Program-made: the position numbers and the translations under genes
The notes under the pieces: generated by a model
Told to the model about the DNA's origin: nothing
The model's input: the letters and a program-made list of their open reading frames with translations, nothing else
Databases searched by the model: none
In this document: positions 7,138 to 13,146 of the stretch, piece by piece
Numbering within the stretch: the stretch's first letter is position 1
Layout of the letters: the number at the start of each line of letters is the position of its first letter
Assembly (NCBI GenBank): GCA_021736615.1
Contig: JAIPFN010000157.1
Coordinates: 1 to 13,146 of the forward strand
Length of the DNA: 13,146 nucleotides
Direction: 5' to 3'
DNA from: Phycisphaerae bacterium
Lineage (GTDB): Bacteria; Planctomycetota; Phycisphaerae; Sedimentisphaerales; Anaerohalosphaeraceae

Positions 7138-8745
7138 TTATTCTGCCGGGGCTACGGCTTGAGCCTCAACTGGGGCGATGGCTGGAGGATGTTCGGGGTG
7201 ATCGTCGTGGCTATGGTCTTGGCTATGGTCGTGGACCTCTTTGACTTCAGCTGGCGGTTCGGGCAGTTGTAGTTCCATCTCTACGACCTCTTCGACTGTG
7301 AAATCGCCTGTGGACAGGTCGGCGAATATTACCGTATAACCGTCCTTGTCGTTCAACCACCGCATCAGTATCATATCTTTGTCGGCTGGGGTTACTCTGT
7401 CACCGTAGTACGCCGGGTCCTTTTTCTCTGAGATAAGCGTAGCATAGAACATACAAATGCCCTGGATCTTCATCATCTCTGCGACCATTCTTTCCTGTAA
7501 TTTTTCCATGGTATTTTCCTGGACTTCAGGCAGGGTATTCGGGTCAATACCGGCAGCTTTGGCTTCTTCGATCGCTTTGTTACGAGCTTTCATTTTTTCT
7601 GCTAACTGCTTTCCACTTCTTTTGGAGACATCTGTTATTACATCCATCATACTGAGAGTCTTTGGAAACTTTCCATCGTTGAGCGGGATCAATGTTTTCA
7701 ATCCCTCGATAGCTGTATCGGCATTCATTTCCGGCATTACAAAATTAGCCATTTCTTTATAGTCATCGGGGATAACATACGCAAACTCGCTTTCGTCAAT
7801 TTCAATATCCCATTCAAACCGGTCGATAACGGCTTTCATTTCCATGTCATTTTTGCCGCCGAAATCTATTTCCATTTGGACCGGAAGGTTGGTTTCGACA
7901 TCAACCCATAACCTTCCGATACAATCAGGGAACATCCCTGCTGCCAGTTTGGGGTCATTGACTTCGATACCTTCAACTTCGACGCCGTCTATCTCTTTGC
8001 GTCCCAGCTCAACATAATCAAGCTCCATGAAATCAGCCACCATCTTCTTTGGGTCGTAAGATTCTTTTTGAGTCTTTTCACGCAGTTCATCGGTCAGGGT
8101 TATTCGCATATACTGTTTCTGTTCGGGCATAATGCTGACCATGGATTCTTCGTCAAAAAGCATGTAGATTCGAGACGCCAGTTTGCCGTCCATGGACATT
8201 TCCATTTTCATTCCGTACTCCGAGGAAGTCATGATCGTCTGGTCCATCTCCATGACCTTATCTTTTGGCAGGCCCGGCAGGCCCTTCATTGTCATGTGCA
8301 TTTTGTATCTTACTGTTTTGATCTGCTGGACACGTTCTGCCAGGGACGCCCAGGCTACGCTGCTTCCGTCCGGCGAGATTCCCAGCATATACATCCCGAG
8401 AAAGACGCCGAGGATTATTACTGCTGCTGTTGCGAATTTTGTTACTTTAGTTTGCATGATCGTTCTCCATTGAATTGTTTTGGCCGTTTTGGCCGGTTGG
8501 GTTTGGGTTTTTTCCGGCGATAGACTTGACAGCAGTCCCTCCTTCGCCGAAACATACATGTCATCATCAACCGAAACCTTCGACATCTGACCGGCACAAT
8601 CAAGTACCAGCCGCATGCTTTCCAACTCCTGCTTGCAGGATTGGCATTTTGCGATATGCTCTGCGACAATCTTAGCTTGATCAGGACTTAGATCGCCCAG
8701 TGCGTATGCCGCGAGTAAATCTTTTATTTCATTGTGGTTTGACAT
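7138..8745 (-). CDS. Membrane anti-sigma factor with zinc motif, outer LolA-like domain and His-rich tail
   Basis: The product is 535 residues from ATG 8745. Residues 1-50 form a ZAS-type anti-sigma domain with H30-x3-C34-x2-C37 (HIAKCQSC); His4 may be a further zinc ligand. One membrane segment follows at about 105-123 (ATAAVIILGVFLGMYML). The outer part, starting VAWASLAERVQQIKTVRYKM, has the strand pattern of LolA/LolB-like lipid-binding domains (similarity judged by eye). The C-terminal tail carries six histidines at 505-519 (HDHSQDHSHDDHPEHPP) and could bind metal. It follows the sigma gene directly, the usual order for such a pair, so it probably holds the sigma factor at the membrane until an outside signal arrives. 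A GTG at 8790, five bases after the sigma stop, would add 15 residues; ATG 8745, just before the zinc domain and with AGG upstream, is preferred. The signal is unknown. Confidence 0.82.
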   Translation of the reverse strand: MSNHNEIKDLLAAYALGDLSPDQAKIVAEHIAKCQSCKQELESMRLVLDCAGQMSKVSVDDDMYVSAKEGLLSSLSPEKTQTQPAKTAKTIQWRTIMQTKVTKFATAAVIILGVFLGMYMLGISPDGSSVAWASLAERVQQIKTVRYKMHMTMKGLPGLPKDKVMEMDQTIMTSSEYGMKMEMSMDGKLASRIYMLFDEESMVSIMPEQKQYMRITLTDELREKTQKESYDPKKMVADFMELDYVELGRKEIDGVEVEGIEVNDPKLAAGMFPDCIGRLWVDVETNLPVQMEIDFGGKNDMEMKAVIDRFEWDIEIDESEFAYVIPDDYKEMANFVMPEMNADTAIEGLKTLIPLNDGKFPKTLSMMDVITDVSKRSGKQLAEKMKARNKAIEEAKAAGIDPNTLPEVQENTMEKLQERMVAEMMKIQGICMFYATLISEKKDPAYYGDRVTPADKDMILMRWLNDKDGYTVIFADLSTGDFTVEEVVEMELQLPEPPAEVKEVHDHSQDHSHDDHPEHPPAIAPVEAQAVAPAE

Positions 8746-8795
8746 AATAAAACCTGCTTTACTGTACCGCCGGATAGAAGCCAACAGCACGTGTG

Positions 8796-9290
8796 TTACA
8801 AATATTCTTTAAACTCTTTTGCTAATTGCGTCAGTGCCCTGTGCATGTGTACCCTTGCTGTCTGCGGGGTGCACTCGAGTACTTCTGCGATCTGGGTGTA
8901 ACTTTTACCTTCGATACGATTCATTACGAAAACTTCCGCTTGCCGGTCGGGCAGCTTTCCTATGCAGTCGGTCAATTTGTGTTTCATCTCTGTTGTAATC
9001 GCCCTCGTGTCTGCATTGCCGGTAATAGCGGCTGGCTCGGATATTGCGTCAATGTTGCGGATTTTTCCGGATACTTTTGCATGATCTATCGCCTTGCGGA
9101 CTGCGCAGCGGTACAAATAGGCCGGCCAGCTGGTATCGCCGTTGTAACTTTCCCACCGCTGCCAGATAGCGGTAAATACATCCTGATGCACATCCTCAGC
9201 GGCGGCATAGCTGCCCAGAACACGGTAGGCAGCGTTTAAAACCAACCGACCGTGGTCGTCAACAAGTTGTGTAAATCGTTTATCCGGCAA
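8796..9290 (-). CDS. RNA polymerase sigma factor, ECF (sigma-70) family
   Basis: At 164 residues this has the length and layout of an ECF sigma factor. Region 2 includes FTQLVDDHGRLVLNAAYRVL, AEDVHQDVFTAIWQ and the promoter-melting stretch WPAYLYRCAVRKAIDH. A short linker leads to region 4: CIGKLPDRQAEVFVMNRIEG, then the helix-turn-helix SYTQIAEVLECTPQTARVHMHRAL, which reads the -35 box. The start is probably TTG 9290: an in-frame TAA lies two codons upstream, and region 2 begins almost at once, so no later start fits. AGG is eight bases upstream. The anti-sigma gene follows on the same strand, and the zinc-ribbon gene lies 106 bases upstream on the same strand. A perfect 14-bp palindrome sits 27 bases before the start. 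Sigma factors of this kind often activate their own promoter, but I cannot identify a matching box. Confidence 0.92.
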   Translation of the reverse strand: MPDKRFTQLVDDHGRLVLNAAYRVLGSYAAAEDVHQDVFTAIWQRWESYNGDTSWPAYLYRCAVRKAIDHAKVSGKIRNIDAISEPAAITGNADTRAITTEMKHKLTDCIGKLPDRQAEVFVMNRIEGKSYTQIAEVLECTPQTARVHMHRALTQLAKEFKEYL

Positions 9291-9316
9291 AGTTTACGCC
9301 TAGGTTTAATTTCCAT

Positions 9317-9330
9317 TTGGTTCGAACCAA
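9317..9330. promoter_or_regulatory. Perfect 14-bp palindrome upstream of the sigma gene, possible operator
   Basis: TTGGTTCGAACCAA is identical to its reverse complement. It lies between the TATATATA stretch near 9340 and the TTG start at 9290, a usual place for a repressor or activator site. The binding protein is unknown. A TATATATA tract nearby could hold a -10 box, but no good -35 box is spaced for it. Confidence 0.5.
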
Positions 9331-9396
9331 CGAGCTCTGTATATATAGAGGGGGGAGAGCACCGAATGTTTACAAGAAAAATATAAATTTATGATT

Positions 9397-10596
9397 TTAA
9401 TCGAATGTCAGTATTACGAATGTCAATCCCATTCCTACGAGTATCCACAGGATGTCTAGCAATCCGAATGTCTGGGCGAGGCAGAACTTAAAGGACTTGT
9501 CGGGGTCTGCGAGTATTTTCTGGTGGTCGGCCTGGGTGATTAGTTTTTCTAGAACCGGGAAATATTTTTTTGTATTTTTAAGCAGCAATTTTTCCTGGTC
9601 CCAGTCAAAGGCTATGCCCGCGGCAGTGGCAACGGCCTCTTTTTTCTCATCGCTCGATTCGGTGATTTTCGGCATGGGCGTAGATTCGCCAAGCAGTATG
9701 CTGTAATCAGTCGGTGCGGTGGTGTTCTTCAGCATCGGTATCATCCATCCCCTGGCCTTGACGGCGTCGAGGTCTCCATCGTCGATCATAGACATCATCG
9801 CGACGCATACCTGGTAAGTTCCGTTTCTTGCGTAGGGTTTTACACTTTCTGTCTGGCCCTTGCCGCCGGCTTTGGAGTCTGCGATGATCTTGTCCATGTT
9901 GACGAGAATTTCCTCGTTGGATGTTTTGACGTAGTAGGGCCTGACGGAATAATTTGCGATTGCTGCTTTGGCAGCGCCGAGACCTGCAAGGCTGATGATC
10001 AGGCCGAGCAATCCAAGCAGAACGGTTCGGTTGACCATAAAGAGCCTAAGCCCCAAAGCCGTGGCGACGAAAAGGATGATCGCGAAAAAACTGAGTACGG
10101 TCTCCGATGATCTGGACGCGGCGACCCAGATTGCCGTTGTAATGCCTGCCGCCAGCAGGCTTGTCAAAAGCGACAGCGGAAAAGCGAGCACCGGCGGGAC
10201 CATGTCGGCAAGTGACATCATCCCGGAACCGCTCTTGCCGTTTGAGTGCGATCTGGAGTGTCCTTTTTCTTTGGCCGCTTTCGGAGAGAACTTAACGGCT
10301 TTTGCTTTTCTGGAGGTCCTGTCCTGACGTGCCATCTGGATAGCCTCCATACGGCGGGCTTCTTCGTCATCCTGAAAATCTTCAAGGCCGTCGAAAATAT
10401 CGGTTTGTGGCGGGTTCGGAGCCGCAGGCATTTCCGGGGTCGGTTCGACCTTGACCGGTGCTGACTGGGCGGCAGGAGTGGACGGTTGCGGAACCTGTAT
10501 CGGCTCTTTGCACTTGCTGCATCGAACGCGGCGTCCGGCGTATTTGTCGTCAACTCCAAGCTTCTGGCTGCAATGCTTACAACGGAACTTGATCAT
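9397..10596 (-). CDS. Zinc-ribbon protein with four membrane segments, function unknown
   Basis: The 399-residue protein opens with a zinc ribbon, C6-x2-C9 and C26-x2-C29 (FRCKHCSQKL, VRCSKCKEPIQVP), a domain very typical of planctomycete membrane proteins. A Pro/Ala-rich linker (about 35-65) and a charged region (about 66-115, DDEEARRMEAIQMARQDR) lead to three membrane segments at about 134-159, 166-187 and 191-214. A soluble domain of about 160 residues follows (FDWDQEKLLLKN, YFPVLEKLITQADHQKIL) and a fourth membrane segment closes the protein at about 376-397. ATG 10596 has AAGGAG six bases upstream. No terminator is seen before the sigma gene, so the two may share a transcript. Whether it belongs to the sigma system is unproven. 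I do not recognise a specific family for the soluble domain. Confidence 0.75.
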   Translation of the reverse strand: MIKFRCKHCSQKLGVDDKYAGRRVRCSKCKEPIQVPQPSTPAAQSAPVKVEPTPEMPAAPNPPQTDIFDGLEDFQDDEEARRMEAIQMARQDRTSRKAKAVKFSPKAAKEKGHSRSHSNGKSGSGMMSLADMVPPVLAFPLSLLTSLLAAGITTAIWVAASRSSETVLSFFAIILFVATALGLRLFMVNRTVLLGLLGLIISLAGLGAAKAAIANYSVRPYYVKTSNEEILVNMDKIIADSKAGGKGQTESVKPYARNGTYQVCVAMMSMIDDGDLDAVKARGWMIPMLKNTTAPTDYSILLGESTPMPKITESSDEKKEAVATAAGIAFDWDQEKLLLKNTKKYFPVLEKLITQADHQKILADPDKSFKFCLAQTFGLLDILWILVGMGLTFVILTFD

Positions 10597-10650
10597 TGAA
10601 ATCTCCTTAAGAATTTACCCGTTAAGACGGACTTCCTCAAAGCTTAAACT

Positions 10651-10679
10651 ATTTTAACATACTATAATGTACTAAGCAA
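10651..10679 (-). promoter_or_regulatory. Promoter of the zinc-ribbon gene
   Basis: On the minus strand, TTGCTT (10674-10679) is 17 bases from TAAAAT (10651-10656), with TG in extended -10 position. It is about 55 bases upstream of ATG 10596. The rest of the 357-base gap to the next gene is AT-rich; apart from a weak candidate promoter at 10844-10874, I see nothing else in it. Confidence 0.5.
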
Positions 10680-10843
10680 CGCCGTTTTTATTCAAATTAA
10701 AATAAAGCAGCTTTGGTTTTTATCACGGAATAACCTTGTGTCAAAAGTAGGTGATTTGCTCGGAATGTAGTGAATTGGGCACGGTTAAATATATTTTCAA
10801 TAATATTAAAATTTTTTTGTAACTTTTTATAGCTTCACCCGTC

Positions 10844-10874
10844 TTGATTATAGAAGGAATGATGGGACTATATT
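10844..10874 (+). promoter_or_regulatory. Candidate promoter of the GLUG-dockerin gene
   Basis: TTGATT (10844-10849) and TATATT (10869-10874) are 19 bases apart, longer than usual. The leader to ATG 10954 would be about 75 bases. The prediction is weak. Confidence 0.3.
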
Positions 10875-10940
10875 CATTTTAATTATTTGAAGTGGGTTTC
10901 TGTTGTTAATACCAACAATTGAGTGATTAAAGGTCTTTAG

Positions 10941-10946
10941 GAAGGA
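10941..10946 (+). promoter_or_regulatory. Ribosome binding site deciding the GLUG-dockerin start
   Basis: GAAGGA is seven bases before ATG 10954, a good spacing, and four before the in-frame TTG at 10951. The ATG is taken as the start. Confidence 0.65.
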
Positions 10947-10953
10947 TATTTTG

Positions 10954-12174
10954 ATGGACAAGAATTACTTTTTAAGCTTCGCTGTACTAACCACTGCGTT
11001 ATTTCTTGTATCGTCTGTTTTCGCAGCCGGTACATACTCCGGCGGTGACGGTTTATCTGCGGGGACGGCATACCGGATCGAGACAGCCAGCGACATGCAG
11101 GAGATAGGCGCAAACGCCGATGACTGGGACAAATACTTCGTTTTGACCGCCAATATCAACCTGTCGGCGTATACCGGCGCATCGTTCAACATCATCGGCA
11201 GCGAGACAATACCATTTACCGGTGTTTTCGATGGCGGCTGCCATAAGATTGACAACTTCACCTATACATCAACCGACACGGATTATATCGCCATGTTCGG
11301 GCTGGTCGGGTATGGCGGTGTCATCAAGGATCTGGGTCTGACCAATGCAAACATTGATGCCGGAACAGGCGGCCTGGCGGGCAGCATAGCGGGTTTGAAT
11401 CTGGGCAATGTAATGAACTGCTGTTCGAGCGGTACTGTAAACGGACAGTGGTATGTCGGCGGTCTGGCAGGTGAGAATGAGGGCAGCATGACGAACTGCT
11501 ATTCGAGATGCTTTGTATTCGGAGAGTGGTATGTCGGCGGTCTGGTGGGAGATAATGTCGGCAGTGTAATGCACTGTTATTCGACCGGCGATGTTTACGG
11601 ACTGTACTCGGTCGGCGGTTTGGTTGGGATGAACGTCGGCGATGCCGGCATAACCAACTGTTATTCGACCGGCTCTGTTGAAGGAGCATACTCTATCGGC
11701 GGGCTGGTGGGCAGCAGCGGCGGCAATGCCGGCATAACGAACTGTTATTCGATTGGCTATGTATGTGGCGACTGGTATGTCGGCGGTATGGTGGGGTATA
11801 GTATCAGCTGTATAACGAACTGTTATTTCCTTGACCCTGCAGGACCGGACAATGGTTGCGGTTGGCCTCTAATCGAAGTGGCTATGAAACAGCAGGCAAG
11901 CTTTGCGGGCTGGGATTTCGATCCTGACAGCGACCGCGGTTATTGGATCAATGAGAGATTTGATTATCCCAGGCTTTACTGCCAGCCGTTTGCCGATCTG
12001 GACAATGACGGTTATGTAAACCTTTCCGACCTTGCGATCATGTCGGCAGCGCTGGGGACAAGTGCAGGCCAGGCAAATTACAACAGTGCCTGTGACCTGG
12101 CAGGCGATACGAAGATAGACACAGCCGACCTGATCGCCCTCGCCAAAAACTGGCTCGCAGGCACAACACCATAA
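10954..12174 (+). CDS. Secreted GLUG repeat protein with C-terminal dockerin-like domain
   Basis: The 406-residue product has a signal peptide at about residues 1-25 (FLSFAVLTTALFLVSSVFA). After the usual cap (SDMQEIGANADDWDKYFVLT, FTGVFDGGCHKIDNF), GLUG repeats fill about 110-295, with the pattern 'Y-VGGL-G-NxG-x-x-NCYSTG': VGGLAGENEGSMTNCYS, VGGLVGDNVGSVMHCYSTGD and IGGLVGSSGGNAGITNCYS. The repeat closes with WDFDPDSDRGYWINERFDYP. Residues about 346-402 hold two calcium-loop and helix units like those of dockerin type I (DLDNDGYVNLSDLAIMSAAL and DLAGDTKIDTADLIALAKNW), each followed by a helix. Dockerins bind cohesin domains in cellulosome-like assemblies; in planctomycetes such ends are widespread and may instead serve surface attachment. 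It is divergent from the zinc-ribbon gene and ends in a strong terminator. The partner is unknown. Confidence 0.85.
   Translation: MDKNYFLSFAVLTTALFLVSSVFAAGTYSGGDGLSAGTAYRIETASDMQEIGANADDWDKYFVLTANINLSAYTGASFNIIGSETIPFTGVFDGGCHKIDNFTYTSTDTDYIAMFGLVGYGGVIKDLGLTNANIDAGTGGLAGSIAGLNLGNVMNCCSSGTVNGQWYVGGLAGENEGSMTNCYSRCFVFGEWYVGGLVGDNVGSVMHCYSTGDVYGLYSVGGLVGMNVGDAGITNCYSTGSVEGAYSIGGLVGSSGGNAGITNCYSIGYVCGDWYVGGMVGYSISCITNCYFLDPAGPDNGCGWPLIEVAMKQQASFAGWDFDPDSDRGYWINERFDYPRLYCQPFADLDNDGYVNLSDLAIMSAALGTSAGQANYNSACDLAGDTKIDTADLIALAKNWLAGTTP
11449..11846 (+). repeat. Tandem GLUG-coding repeats
   Basis: Successive units begin at 11449, 11527, 11605, 11689 and 11773, as judged from the sequence TGGTATGTCGGCGG and its variants. 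The steps are 78, 78, 84 and 84 bases, that is 26, 26, 28 and 28 codons. The first two units are still very alike at the DNA level, which suggests recent duplication or conversion. Confidence 0.7.
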
Positions 12175-12200
12175 ACCAAAATAAATACAAAACCCAAATG

Positions 12201-12233
12201 GGCTGCAAGCATAAAAACTCGCAGCCTTTTTTT
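12201..12233 (+). terminator. Rho-independent terminator of the GLUG-dockerin gene
   Basis: GGCTGC (12201-12206) and GCAGCC (12221-12226) form a six-bp stem with a 14-base loop, followed at once by seven T (12227-12233). It begins 27 bases after the stop codon. Confidence 0.85.
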
Positions 12234-12261
12234 ACGCGCATCGTGCTGGGGTGAACGAAAC

Positions 12262-12279
12262 GACCCTTCGGGTCTTTTT
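12262..12279 (+). terminator. Second terminator-like hairpin
   Basis: GACCC (12262-12266) and GGGTC (12270-12274) enclose TTC, followed by five T. It could back up the terminator just upstream or be one of the small repeats in this stretch. Confidence 0.5.
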
Positions 12280-12414
12280 GGTAAAATTAACCCAAACCAA
12301 ACCCCTGTCATCCCGAGCAAAGGGGCAAAGGCCCGAAGAGAGCCTGTTCCGATTTATCGGGAAGGGACCTCGTGCCTCAAAAAAACGCCTCCCCTCAAAA
12401 CAACCGCACGACAT

Positions 12415-12444
12415 TTAACCCCGGGTTCACCAACCCGGGGTTAA
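12415..12444. repeat. Perfect 13-bp hairpin with CACC loop
   Basis: TTAACCCCGGGTT (12415-12427) and AACCCGGGGTTAA (12432-12444) are exact reverse complements around CACC. It directly abuts the next hairpin at 12445. No T-tract follows, so it looks like a REP-type repeat rather than a terminator. Confidence 0.8.
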
Positions 12445-12461
12445 GCACTCCGAAGGAGTGC
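12445..12461. repeat. Perfect 7-bp hairpin with GAA loop, abutting the previous one
   Basis: GCACTCC (12445-12451) and GGAGTGC (12455-12461) enclose GAA. A C-GAA-G loop is known from physical chemistry to make DNA hairpins unusually stable. It starts on the base after the preceding hairpin ends. Confidence 0.75.
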
Positions 12462-12467
12462 GCCGAA

Positions 12468-12609
12468 CCTCACAAAAACAATTACCATAAACAGAAACCC
12501 GAAGCGCAAGCGCAGGGATAAAAACTCCCACAAAAAACATTTACCTTATACAAAACACAAAAACCCCGTCATTCCCGCGAAAGCGGGAACCTTGCCTCAC
12601 AAAAACAAT
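12468..12609 (+). repeat. Direct repeat of 15 bases bounding a hairpin-bearing segment
   Basis: CCTCACAAAAACAAT occurs at 12468-12482 and 12595-12609, 127 bases apart. Each copy follows closely on a hairpin (12445-12461 and 12572-12589), suggesting one hairpin-plus-tail unit that was copied. Confidence 0.5.
12572..12589. repeat. Hairpin repeat of the TTCCCGC-GAAA-GCGGGAA type
   Basis: TTCCCGC (12572-12578) and GCGGGAA (12583-12589) form a perfect seven-bp stem around GAAA, a very stable loop type. Sequences of this form are scattered between genes in many bacteria; the dRS3 repeats of Neisseria are a well-known example. Confidence 0.75.
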
Positions 12610-13056
12610 ATCCCGTCACACAAACGCAAACCCCACCATTCATTTCAAACCTCTATTAATATTATATACCAATCCTGACCAACATGGATTCGATGGCTAA
12701 AACAAAAACATTTTTACCCATCCTATGCGACTTGTGCTAGATGTTGTATAATTATGCACCAAATCTATTCCTTAATTTTCTTTGAATGACGAAATAAACT
12801 GTGAATAAACTGTCACAGACATGTGCCGATAAAAAAAGCAACTTCTATGCAAGTAAACTAATGCCAAAGCCACCATAAATAACGAAATTGAAATTGCTTT
12901 TAAACAGCTCAAGTTGTACAGGAATGGAGTACTTATTGAGTTTAATAGAATTAGAAAGGATATACTTCTATAGAACCCGTATTTTGCTAAAAAAGGCATA
13001 TATGATCCATCTATAATACTCCCCAGAAATCAAACCATGGTATAAGGTTGTATGAT
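12610..13056. other. AT-rich stretch without a convincing gene
   Basis: This segment lies between the hairpin cluster and the promoter of the transposase gene at the right edge. The only open frame of note is a 75-codon hydrophobic one on the minus strand (12772-12999). I see no RNA gene, terminator or clear repeat. It may be decayed mobile DNA. Confidence 0.4.
12772..12999 (-). CDS. Possible small membrane protein, hypothetical
   Basis: This 75-residue frame on the minus strand is not recognised. It would have two hydrophobic stretches (about 13-31, ISFLILLNSISTPFLYNL, and 36-50, ISISLFMVALALVYL). No good Shine-Dalgarno sequence precedes ATG 12999. T-rich DNA read as codons gives hydrophobic proteins by chance, so this may not be a gene. 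Confidence 0.22.
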   Translation of the reverse strand: MPFLAKYGFYRSISFLILLNSISTPFLYNLSCLKAISISLFMVALALVYLHRSCFFYRHMSVTVYSQFISSFKEN

Positions 13057-13057
13057 G

Positions 13058-13066
13058 TGCTATAAT
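13058..13066 (+). promoter_or_regulatory. Extended -10 promoter of the transposase gene
   Basis: TGCTATAAT is a perfect extended -10 box, with the start codon 35 bases downstream. The -35 region is poor (TGGTAT at 13038-13043). An imperfect inverted repeat (ATGATG at 13052-13057, CATCAT at 13072-13077) flanks it. Confidence 0.55.
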
Positions 13067-13101
13067 TAAAGCATCATTAAGTTCTTGTAGGGGTTAGAGT
13101 T

Positions 13102-13146
13102 ATGGCAAAAAGACGGCATTTTGGTAAGGAATTTAAGGCTCGTGTG
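13102..13146 (+). CDS. IS3-family transposase OrfA, first 15 codons (runs off the window)
   Basis: The visible residues, MAKRRHFGKEFKARV, match the start of the small helix-turn-helix OrfA protein of IS3-family elements, where 'MAKRRKFT.EFKA.VALEAL' is typical. OrfA binds the element's ends and is fused by frameshift to the integrase-type OrfB to make the full transposase. GGGG lies about nine bases upstream of the ATG. I could not define the left inverted repeat of the element within the window, so its boundary is open, and the element may be incomplete. Confidence 0.6.
   Translation, partial: MAKRRHFGKEFKARV

Noticed and set aside
9317..9330. T-arm-like GGTTCGAACC as part of a tRNA gene
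   Set aside because: No acceptor stem, anticodon arm or D-arm can be built around it, and the loop would be six bases rather than seven. It is better read as a palindromic site.
11269..11689. Long minus-strand frames opposite the GLUG-dockerin gene
   Set aside because: They mirror the tandem repeats of the plus-strand gene and give repetitive, compositionally odd proteins without a ribosome binding site.
12468..12609. CRISPR array from repeated CCTCACAAAAACAAT
   Set aside because: Only two copies, 127 bases apart, with a hairpin between and no regular spacers or cas genes.

Overview
The window looks like a chromosomal stretch from a planctomycete, most likely of the Phycisphaerae type. This is an inference from gene content, not from a marker gene. 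The clues are two secreted proteins built of GLUG repeats, one ending in a dockerin-like pair of calcium loops; a Tat-exported Gfo/Idh/MocA oxidoreductase; a PQQ-type beta-propeller protein; a zinc-ribbon protein with four membrane segments; an ECF sigma factor followed by a membrane anti-sigma factor; and many small palindromic intergenic repeats.

Layout. Positions 2-685 are the 3' part of mnmA (tRNA 2-thiouridylase), whose C-terminal domain is interrupted in frame by a REP-like palindrome. Positions 740-1969 encode the Tat-exported oxidoreductase, followed by a 116-bp dyad element. Positions 2355-3353 encode a probable lipoprotein with propeller-like sequence, convergent with a secreted PQQ-type propeller protein (4855-3380, minus). 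Five genes therefore lie in a row on the minus strand: the PQQ protein, a GLUG protein (6824-5019), the anti-sigma protein (8745-7138), the ECF sigma factor (9290-8796) and the zinc-ribbon membrane protein (10596-9397). A second GLUG protein with a dockerin-like end is divergent on the plus strand (10954-12174). Positions 12175-13101 hold no convincing gene: first a cluster of hairpins in A/C-rich DNA, then AT-rich DNA. The first 15 codons of a probable IS3-type transposase OrfA start at 13102 and run off the window.

How the parts relate. The clearest functional unit is the sigma/anti-sigma pair. The anti-sigma protein has a cytoplasmic HxxxCxxC zinc motif, one membrane segment and a large outer domain ending in a His-rich tail, which suggests a signal read outside the membrane and passed to the sigma factor. 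A perfect 14-bp palindrome lies just upstream of the sigma gene. The zinc-ribbon gene upstream lies on the same strand with no visible terminator between, so it may be co-transcribed. The GLUG, propeller and dockerin proteins are all predicted to be exported. The other genes look independent, several with their own terminators.

I found no tRNA, rRNA, CRISPR array or recognisable defence system. The most unusual observations are the palindrome inside mnmA, the symmetric 116-bp dyad element and the hairpin cluster near 12.2-12.6 kb.
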